A DNA stretch of 34,401 nucleotides from Streptomyces roseochromogenus subsp. oscitans DS 12.976 (lineage in GTDB: Bacteria > Actinomycetota > Actinomycetes > Streptomycetales > Streptomycetaceae). The number at the start of each line of letters is the position of its first letter. The first letter of the stretch is position 1. The stretch spans positions 8,966,657 to 9,001,057 of the forward strand of contig NZ_CM002285.1 in the NCBI RefSeq assembly GCF_000497445.1, in the 5' to 3' direction. This document shows positions 15,606 through 21,712 of the stretch, piece after piece. Under the pieces are notes generated by a model. It was given only the letters and a program-made list of their open reading frames with translations, was not told where the DNA came from and did no database searches. The translations under genes and the position numbers were made by a program.

Positions 15606-17101
15606 GTCTGCGGCCTCCGTCGCAGTCGGTCATGGGCCGGGCCGGCGGGAGCCGGCGGGCCCGGGGGCGCGAGGGGTTCGACCTCGTCGGGCCGGAAATA
15701 GTGGAAACGGCCGTACCAGCCGTGCAGTTCGGCGGCGGGATCGTCGTCGACCGTGACGGCCAGCCGCACACTGCCGTCGACGTCGTGGAAGACCGCGGCG
15801 ACCGTCGCGGTCCGCCCGTCGAGGAACATGTCCTGGGCGTCGGCACCGCGCAGGTGCGGGCGCAGCCGCACCGGACTGCCGGCGCCGACGGACACCCCGG
15901 CCACGAGCACCGTGCCGGTCGTCGGGGACAACCCGTCGTCGCCGCCCTCCTGCCACCAGGCGGGCCTGGCGTTCTCGCGTGGCGCGGCGGGCGTCAGGGA
16001 ACGGATCGCGCCGTGCAACCGCTCGAAGACCTCCCGGGGCATCGTGTCGACCCGGTCGACGATCCGCGCGGCCCGCGGATCGGTGGCCCGGGCCTCCGCC
16101 TTCTCCTCGTCGGTCAGCAGCATCGTGCGCAGCGTGAGGATCTCGTCGATCTCCGCCGCGTCATGCAGATCGCCCGGACTCTCCGGCGCCACCTGCGGCC
16201 GGTCCGGCAGGATGATCGGCGCGGAGAGCATGACGGAGCCCGTCGCGCGCTCCTCGGGTGCGCCGCCGAGAACGGGGAACGTGAACGCGTTCCGGCAGCC
16301 CCGCGCGTGCCGCGCCAGTTCCCCGGGAGGGTCGATCAGGGACACGAACTCCACGCCGTCCCCGCCGACGAGGGTGTGCGTGGCGATCAGCGCCTGCCGC
16401 AGCGCCTCGTCCCGGGGGGCCTGCGGGTCCGTCGACTCGCCGGTGTTCTCGGTGCGCACCCGGAGCCGGTACAGGTCCGGCGCGAGCGGCTCCGCCACGA
16501 CCGTCGTAGCGGCCCGCACCTCCCGGCGCCGTCGGACCGTCCGCCCCGCGCCGTCCGGCAACGGCTCGGACTCGGCACCCGCGTCCGCGCCCACCGGGGC
16601 GGTGCGACCGCCGCGCACCAGCTCCGCCAGCGACAGCACCAGCCCGGCCTCGCGCGGCACCGCCTCCTCGAACGACAGGTGCGTGGTGCCGTCGGCCGTC
16701 CGCAAGGACTCGACCGGGTGGAACCGACCGACCTCGTCGACCGCCTCGACCCGCTTGTCCTGCATCTGCAGATACCGCACCCGCACCCGTACGACCGCAT
16801 CCGCGCGAGAGGCCCGGAACAGGCACTCGGTCCGCTGGTACCAGGAATCCGCGGAGCCGGAGATCCCCGGCGTCACCGGCCCGTCCCGCTCCACCCAGTC
16901 GCGTGGCAGCAGCACACCGAACTGCCAGCGGACCCGGTTCTTCGGCGAGGACCGGCGGTACGGATAGAGCAGGTACCCCTCGTAGAGCACCGCGTCCGCG
17001 ACCGCACCGACCTGCTCGAAGACGCGGTACGGCACGCCGCCGCCGTCCTTGTCCAGCACGGCGGCCGGCGCAGCGCCGCCCTCGCCGGCTCCACCCGACA
17101 T
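15602..17101 (-). CDS. Uncharacterised protein, first gene of the hydrogenase operon
   Basis: I do not recognise this 499-residue protein as a named family. It has no signal peptide, membrane helix or Fe-S motif; only two cysteines are present (Cys93, Cys269). Visible segments are an N-terminal region rich in aromatic and basic residues (LYEGYLLYPYRRSSPKNRVRWQFGVLLP), a middle region with LRVRTENTG and FVSLIDPPGELARHARGCRNAFTFPVLG, and a C-terminal beta-rich part with SVRLAVTVDDDPAAELHGWYGRFHYFRPDEVEPL. The ATG at 17101 follows a GAGGAGG about 4-5 nt upstream. Its stop overlaps the hhyS start, so production is probably coupled to the small subunit. An assembly chaperone or a structural partner of HhyS fits the context; function is unknown. 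Confidence 0.85.
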   Translation of the reverse strand: MSGGAGEGGAAPAAVLDKDGGGVPYRVFEQVGAVADAVLYEGYLLYPYRRSSPKNRVRWQFGVLLPRDWVERDGPVTPGISGSADSWYQRTECLFRASRADAVVRVRVRYLQMQDKRVEAVDEVGRFHPVESLRTADGTTHLSFEEAVPREAGLVLSLAELVRGGRTAPVGADAGAESEPLPDGAGRTVRRRREVRAATTVVAEPLAPDLYRLRVRTENTGESTDPQAPRDEALRQALIATHTLVGGDGVEFVSLIDPPGELARHARGCRNAFTFPVLGGAPEERATGSVMLSAPIILPDRPQVAPESPGDLHDAAEIDEILTLRTMLLTDEEKAEARATDPRAARIVDRVDTMPREVFERLHGAIRSLTPAAPRENARPAWWQEGGDDGLSPTTGTVLVAGVSVGAGSPVRLRPHLRGADAQDMFLDGRTATVAAVFHDVDGSVRLAVTVDDDPAAELHGWYGRFHYFRPDEVEPLAPPGPPAPAGPAHDRLRRRPQT

Positions 17102-17241
17102 CCAGCCTCCTCGTCACCGGCCCCCGCGCACACTCCTTCCACCACCGTCACACCCGTCACAGCCCCTCGCTCCTCCGGCGCACCCCGATTGGGCCGGGCA
17201 GGGGACGGCGAGCCCGTTTCGCGCGCTCCGGGTGCCACCCC

Positions 17242-17259
17242 CGGTGCTTCGAAGCACCG
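17242..17259. promoter_or_regulatory. Perfect 18-bp palindrome upstream of the hydrogenase operon
   Basis: CGGTGCTTCGAAGCACCG is a perfect 18-bp palindrome, flanked by an outer inverted repeat (CTCCGGG at 17226-17232, CCCGGAG at 17260-17266). It sits about 140 bp upstream of the first hydrogenase gene and about 80 bp upstream of the antitoxin-like gene, between divergent genes. It could be an operator for a dimeric repressor or an RNA hairpin. I know of no regulator matching this site. Confidence 0.5.
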
Positions 17260-17340
17260 CCCGGAGCCGCCTTCCCCGCCACCGCAGGCGTGGGAACGTG
17301 GTCCGGGTCCGCGCAGGCAGCCGAGGAAGAGGAACCGGAC

Positions 17341-17550
17341 ATGTTCGACGCCCTGAAGAACCTGAAGGACAAGGCCGAGGACATCGCCGAGGAGCACGGA
17401 GACAAGATCGCCGACGGCCTGGAGAAGGTCGGTGACTTCATCGACGAGCGGACCGAGGGCAAGCACAGTCGACGAAGTCCTAGGCCACCGGATTGCCGTC
17501 GTCGGCCGGTGACCAGGCGACACCCACCCGTGTCGGGCTCACTCCCGTGA
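17341..17550 (+). pseudogene. Truncated MT0933-type antitoxin-like protein
   Basis: The frame begins with a good match to short actinobacterial Rv0909/MT0933-type antitoxin proteins: MFDALKNLKDKAEDIAEEHG, then DKIADGLEKVGDFIDERTEGKHS, a lysine/aspartate helical repeat. After about residue 43, where relatives continue with a second helical repeat, the sequence turns into Arg/Pro-rich residues that overlap the antisense end of the broken LysR gene. I read this as a gene cut at about 17465-17480 and fused to unrelated DNA. GAGGAA precedes the ATG. No toxin gene is nearby. The shortened 69-residue product might still be made. Confidence 0.5.
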
Positions 17551-18598
17551 CCGGGCGGTGGACCACACCGGGGCGGGAGTAGAACCGCGCGGCGGATTCC
17601 GGCGCGAGGGCGATGCCGTATCCGTGGGCGATGGCGCTCAGCCAGTCGTCGGGTTGTCCGGTGACCGCGCCGACACGGACCGGGCGGCCCCCAGGGCCTG
17701 TCCGGCGGATCCTGTCGCGGACGCGGGGGCTGGCACGCCCTCCCCCCACTGCCTCAAGGGCGTGGGGGCACCCCCAGCGGCGTTGTCGTCGGTCGCCGAC
17801 GCTCCCCCACGCTCGGCTTCGCTCACGCGGAGGCACCGCCACCGTCGACTCCCTCCTCCGCCTTGCAGCTGGACGCACCAGCCCCCGCTCACCCGCGCTG
17901 ATGAGGCGACGTCACTGTCCCGCGACCTTGACCCGCCGGACAGGCCCTCGCGCTAGCCGGTGGCAAGCCAGTGGTCGCGCCAGGCACCCGTCTCCTCGGG
18001 CGCGGCGACAAACGGCTCGTCCCACAGTTCGCGGAAGGCGATCTCGGCGCGTCCCGCGAGCGGATGCCCGCTCGGCAGCGCCACCCGGCGGGCCTCGCTG
18101 AACAGCACCTCGACCCGCAGTGCGGCCCGCCCCGGGAAGGGCAGCCGCAGCAGCGCCGCGTCCACGTCACCGTCGGCCAGCCCCGTGCTCGGGTTCGACC
18201 AGGCCGCCTGCCCCAGTTCGGCACGCCACCCGGGCCGCCGCCGGGCGAACTCGGCGACGATCTCCCGCGTCGCCTCGTCGGCCGCGCTCGCCACGAACCC
18301 CACGCGTAGCACCCGTGCGCCCCGCCGCCCGGTGGCCTTCGTGGTGCGCGGGGCGTCGTCCCAGGCGGCGAGGACCTCCGGGGCCCGGCGCGCGAGTTCA
18401 CGACCCGCGTCCGTCAGCGCCATGCCGGTGCGCGAGCGGTCGAAGAGCTGTACGCCGAGCTGGGTCTCCCAAATGCCGGATCTGCTTGGTCAGAGCCGGC
18501 TGCGACACGAACGCACGGTCGGCGGCGCGGGTGAGGCTGCCGTCCTCGGCGACGGCGAGGGAGGAACGCAGCAGACGCGTGTCGACATCCAGTCCCAC
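17480..18598 (-). pseudogene. LysR-family regulator, disrupted
   Basis: Three pieces make one LysR regulator. The N-terminal HTH (LLRSSLAVAEDGSLTRAADRAFVSQPALTKQIRHL) runs from GTG 18598. A one-base insertion near 18470 shifts the frame; without it the sequence reads QLGVQLFDRSRTGMALTDAGREL, the normal continuation. The co-inducer domain (RVLRVGFVASAADEATREIV, then EETGAWRDHWLATG) then hits a TAG at 17955-17953, followed by a 256-bp inverted-repeat insertion. The C-terminal part resumes at about 17689 (GRPVRVGAVTG, DDWLSAIAHGYGIALAPES) and ends at 17480. Several lesions make this a true pseudogene, not a sequencing slip. It was divergent from the DoxX-like gene, its likely former target. Confidence 0.88.
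17693..17948. repeat. MITE-like element inserted in the LysR gene, copy 2
   Basis: This 256-bp element has 19-bp terminal inverted repeats matching at 18 of 19 positions (left AGGGCCTGTCCGGCGGATC at 17693-17711; right, read inverted, differs by one base, at 17930-17948). It encodes no transposase. The LysR reading continues on both sides, so the insertion point is well defined. Internal blocks match the older copy at 1023-1241. No clear target duplication is visible. This is a non-autonomous element probably moved by a transposase located elsewhere. Confidence 0.8.
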
Positions 18599-18704
18599 AG
18601 GTTACAGACGCTGGTATTGGACGTCGCGCCGGCCGTGCGGTGAGGCTGGAGGCACTCCGGAGTCAGGGACTTGGAACCACGCCTTTCGTGAAAGGTCTGC
18701 CGTC

Positions 18705-19055
18705 ATGGAACTCGCCTATGTGACCGTCACCTGCGCCGCCGTCCTGGCCAACGCGGGCATCGCGGCGGCCGACCTCGTCAAGGCGCCGTTCGTGCTCGCC
18801 AACTCCGCCGAGGTCGGCGTGGCACCTGCCTGGCTGCCCTCGCTGGCACTGCTGAAGGCGGCCGGAGCGGCCGGTCTGCTCCTCGGTCTGTTCGGCGTAC
18901 GGCCGCTGGGGATCGCGGCCGGCGTCGGGCTGGTGCTGTTCTACCTGGGGGCGATGGCCGCTCATGTGCGGGCGCGGGTGTTCCACAACATCGCGTTCCC
19001 GGGCTCCTTCCTCGCGCTGGCCGCGGGCGCCCTGGCCATGGCGGCGATCCGGTGA
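18705..19055 (+). CDS. DoxX-like small integral membrane protein
   Basis: This 116-residue protein has four predicted membrane helices (near the N-terminus AYVTVTCAAVLANAGIAAADL, then LPSLALLKAAGAAGLLLGLFG, then IAAGVGLVLFYLGAMAAHV, then FPGSFLALAAGALAMAAIR), the layout of short DoxX/DUF4267-like proteins. Such proteins are often paired with a divergent LysR or MarR regulator; here the LysR partner is ruined, so control may be lost. The function of short DoxX proteins is unclear (oxidative-stress membrane complexes in mycobacteria). ATG 18705 follows AAAGG 9 nt upstream. A 24-bp tandem duplication spans its stop codon. Confidence 0.75.
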   Translation: MELAYVTVTCAAVLANAGIAAADLVKAPFVLANSAEVGVAPAWLPSLALLKAAGAAGLLLGLFGVRPLGIAAGVGLVLFYLGAMAAHVRARVFHNIAFPGSFLALAAGALAMAAIR

Positions 19056-19085
19056 CCGGAGGCAGCGGCGATCCGGTGACCGGAG
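19041..19085. repeat. Tandem 21-bp direct repeat over the doxX-like stop codon
   Basis: Two perfect 21-bp copies (19041-19061 and 19065-19085, beginning GCGGCGATCCGGTGACC) lie 24 bp apart. The first includes the stop codon of the DoxX-like gene; the second is non-coding. This looks like a recent slippage duplication of the gene's 3' end. Confidence 0.8.
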
Positions 19086-19104
19086 TTTCAGGTCCTGAGC
19101 CCGC

Positions 19105-20310
19105 TCACGGAAGGCGCTCCAGCGCGACCAGCGCCGCGTCGTCGTCGAGGTCGCGGCGCACGTGCCGCAGCAGATCGCGGCGCAGGGCCGCCACCATCGC
19201 GTCCAGCGGGCGTCCGGCGTGCGCGTGCACATGGGCGGCCAGGTCGTGGAAGCGGCCCCGGCGGTCCCGGGCCTCGATGAACCCGTCGGTGTACAGCACG
19301 AGCCGGTCGCCCGGACCGAACGGCACGGTCTGGGCGACCGGCCGTGCGGCCAGCAGATCGCCCAGGCCTAGCGGTGCGCCGGGCTGATCCGGCTCGTAGG
19401 CCCGTACCTCGCCCGCGTGGACGGCGTACGGCTCGGGGTGGCCGCAGTGCACCAGGCGGGCCACGGCCTCGCCGGGCGGGAACTCCACCAGGAGTGCCGT
19501 GGCGAACCGCTCCGTGAACAGGGCGCCCGTGCCACGGCCGCCGGGGCTGTCCGTGTCCGGGTCACTGTCGAGCGCGGCGATGTGCCGACGGGCCCGTTCG
19601 TCGAGTTGCTCCGCCACCCTCGTCAACGAGGGCTCCCGGTACGCCAGGTCGCGGAACGCGCCGAGCAGGGCCGCCGAGGCGCCGACCGCCTCGAGTCCCT
19701 TGCCGCGTACGTCGCCGATCACCATCCGCGTGCCGTACGGCGTGCGCACCGCCTCGTAGAAGTCGCCGCCGATCCGCGCCTCCGACTCGGCCGGCAGATA
19801 CACACCACTCAGCGCGAGCGAGCCGATCCGCTGGGGGAGGGGGTGCATCAGGGCGCACTGCGCGGTCTCGGCGACGGAGCGGATCCGGTGCAGCTGCCGT
19901 TCCCGGCGCTGTCGCAGGGAGCACGCGGCCAGCGAGGTGACTCCGACCACGAACAGGCTGCCCAGGGCGACGTTCGTGTCCGGATGCCCCCAGCCGCCGG
20001 CGTCCCACTGGAGCAGCCCCGTGATCACCAGAACGGCGAGGGCGAGCACCGCCGTCGCCCACCATGGCAGCAGTACGGCGGCCAGCACCGGGACGGCGGC
20101 CAGCACCGGTGAGACATGCAGCCAGTCCGGGGTGATCAGGTCGGTGAGCGCGACGACCACCACGAGCAGCGCGGGAGCCGCGGCCACGAGCGTGCGGGAG
20201 CCGGTGCGGCGGTTCCAGGGCGCCGCAGGCCCTCCCATCGGCTTGCGGCGCGCGGGTGCGGCGGCGTGTCCGGTGGTGGATTCCTGAAGGTCAGTGGTGT
20301 GAGAGGTCAT
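19105..20310 (-). CDS. SpoIIE-type PP2C serine phosphatase, membrane-bound
   Basis: This 401-residue protein has three or four N-terminal membrane helices (about residues 40-130) followed by a PPM/SpoIIE phosphatase domain. Metal-site motifs are present: ARIGGDFYEAV, MVIGDVRGKGLEA and LVLYTDGFIEARD, ending with the DDDAALVALE aspartates. Streptomyces has dozens of such phosphatases, which usually dephosphorylate anti-sigma-factor antagonists. No GAF, PAS or kinase-like domain is fused here, so the signal input is unknown. The ATG at 20310 overlaps the stop of the upstream FUSC gene (ATGA), implying a two-gene operon. Confidence 0.9.
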   Translation of the reverse strand: MTSHTTDLQESTTGHAAAPARRKPMGGPAAPWNRRTGSRTLVAAAPALLVVVVALTDLITPDWLHVSPVLAAVPVLAAVLLPWWATAVLALAVLVITGLLQWDAGGWGHPDTNVALGSLFVVGVTSLAACSLRQRRERQLHRIRSVAETAQCALMHPLPQRIGSLALSGVYLPAESEARIGGDFYEAVRTPYGTRMVIGDVRGKGLEAVGASAALLGAFRDLAYREPSLTRVAEQLDERARRHIAALDSDPDTDSPGGRGTGALFTERFATALLVEFPPGEAVARLVHCGHPEPYAVHAGEVRAYEPDQPGAPLGLGDLLAARPVAQTVPFGPGDRLVLYTDGFIEARDRRGRFHDLAAHVHAHAGRPLDAMVAALRRDLLRHVRRDLDDDAALVALERLP

Positions 20311-21407
20311 CGTCGTATGGAGGGCCGTAGCGGGTCGAGGAGCCGGTGGGATCGCGTGGGCGCGGTGGGCGCGGGCGCCGAGAGGCAGGTCAGGGCCGAC
20401 TCCAGGGGGCGCAGCAGACGCTGGTCCGGGGCGGTTTTGCCCGGGGTGGTGCGGCCGGGGGCCTCGAGCCGGGCGAGGGCCTGCCGTGCGGCGGGCAGGG
20501 CCGGGTGCGGGCGGCCGCCGCGGCAGGAGTAGGCGCACAGGGCGGTCGTGCGCAGCAGGCGGGCGTACGGCTGCGTGAACGCGGAGCCGGGCCGGGAGGT
20601 CTCGGCCGCATCGGGGTGGCTGTCGAGGAGCCGGCCCGTCGCGCTCACCTGCCCGGCGACGTCGCCCAGCGTGCGCAGCACCCGGTGGTCCAGGCGCGAG
20701 CGGCGGCGCCGGGCGGTCGGCCGGAGGTTCCAGCGCATGCTCTCGTGCGCTTCGTCCATGGCGGTTCTGGCGCGGGTCAGTGCCGTGCCGAGGTCGTCCT
20801 CCCAGGCCGGGCCGAGGATCTTGCGCGGCTGCTCGTGCCGTAGAACCGCGTCGGCCAGGCCGTCGAGGTGCCGGGCGATCAGCAGCCGCAGGTCCTCCAG
20901 CGCCCGCTCGGCGGACCGCGCCCGCACGGTGGGAAACAGCAGCACGCTGCACGCCAGCCCGAAGGCGATGCCCAGCACGATCTCCGCGAGGTGCGTGGCC
21001 AGCTCACCGGGGTGGCGGCCACGGACCAGGGCGAAGGTGATCAGGGCGGTCGTCGGGACGTGCAGGCCGTAGTGGCCGAGGAATCCGTGCCGGGCCAGCA
21101 GCACGGAGGCGAAGACGACGACGGCCAGTCCCACCATGCCGGGCTCGGCGAACAGCGCGCCGGGTATGGCGACGAGAACGCCGAGCAGACATCCGGCGGC
21201 GTACCGGGTGGCGGCGGAGACCGTGGCCACCACCGTCGTCTCGACGATCAGCACGGCCGCGACGGCGCCCGCGTAGGGGTCGTCGACGTGCAGCAGCATC
21301 GCGCAGGTCTGCCAGGTCAGCCCGGCCGCCACCGTGGCACGCGCGGCCTCGGCACCGCCGGCCTGTTTGATCCGTGCCAGGAGAGCGGGCAGTCGTGCGC
21401 CGTGCAT
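20307..21407 (-). CDS. FUSC-family membrane protein (aromatic-acid exporter-like)
   Basis: This 366-residue protein has a block of about six hydrophobic helices at residues 20-155 (AARATVAAGLTWQTCAMLL, then AVAAVLIVETTVVATVSAATRYAAGCLLGVLVA, then LAEIVLGIAFGLACSVLLFP), typical of the FUSC/ArAE half-module, and then a soluble helical domain. Family members export aromatic acids or similar compounds; the substrate here is unknown. ATG 21407 is preceded by AAGGGGA; the frame is open further upstream but that part does not look like protein. The stop overlaps the PP2C gene start, and the pairing of transporter and phosphatase is noteworthy. Confidence 0.83.
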   Translation of the reverse strand: MHGARLPALLARIKQAGGAEAARATVAAGLTWQTCAMLLHVDDPYAGAVAAVLIVETTVVATVSAATRYAAGCLLGVLVAIPGALFAEPGMVGLAVVVFASVLLARHGFLGHYGLHVPTTALITFALVRGRHPGELATHLAEIVLGIAFGLACSVLLFPTVRARSAERALEDLRLLIARHLDGLADAVLRHEQPRKILGPAWEDDLGTALTRARTAMDEAHESMRWNLRPTARRRRSRLDHRVLRTLGDVAGQVSATGRLLDSHPDAAETSRPGSAFTQPYARLLRTTALCAYSCRGGRPHPALPAARQALARLEAPGRTTPGKTAPDQRLLRPLESALTCLSAPAPTAPTRSHRLLDPLRPSIRR

Positions 21408-21712
21408 GTCTCGTTCGTCCCCTTCCGCGGCAGATCCCTTTGGCGAGCAAGACCGCCAAGGATAAACGGACAAACGGGTTATACGGCAAATAAGGAATAT
21501 GTATGGATGCCGCTGCCCGCGCCCACATGCAGCCTGTTCAAGCATCAACAAGCGGGCCGGTCGTGGAGTTCCAACTTGTCTGGTCAAGTTTGGTCGTGGT
21601 TCTTCCGCGCGACAGCGTCGGCCGCTACTCATGTCCCGTTCGTTGTGCACAGTCAGGCCGTGGGGCCCCCGGCCCTCCACGGCATCCTCACCAACGGGAC
21701 GAGGTACCACGT
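21408..21712. other. Divergent intergenic region with AT-rich stretch
   Basis: This 305-bp gap lies between the FUSC operon (minus) and the phosphoesterase gene (plus). It includes an unusually AT-rich run for this genome (21455-21510, containing GGTTATACGGCAAATAAGG) that probably holds promoter elements, and a symmetric operator-like site at 21573-21590. No gene is supported here. Confidence 0.5.
21573..21590. promoter_or_regulatory. Operator-like inverted repeat upstream of the phosphoesterase
   Basis: AACTTGTCTGGTCAAGTT has perfect 6-bp arms (AACTTG/CAAGTT) around a TCTGGT centre. Its inner 16 bases agree with the DasR-type site ACTGGTCTAGACCAGT, as I remember it, at 12 positions. It lies about 120 bp upstream of the phosphoesterase start. 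A GntR/HutC-type regulator is a reasonable guess, no more. Confidence 0.35.

Noticed and set aside
12603..15701. Plus-strand frame of about 1030 residues opposite hhyL and hhyS
   Set aside because: Its sequence is Val/Arg/His-rich antisense translation of the two subunits without domains.
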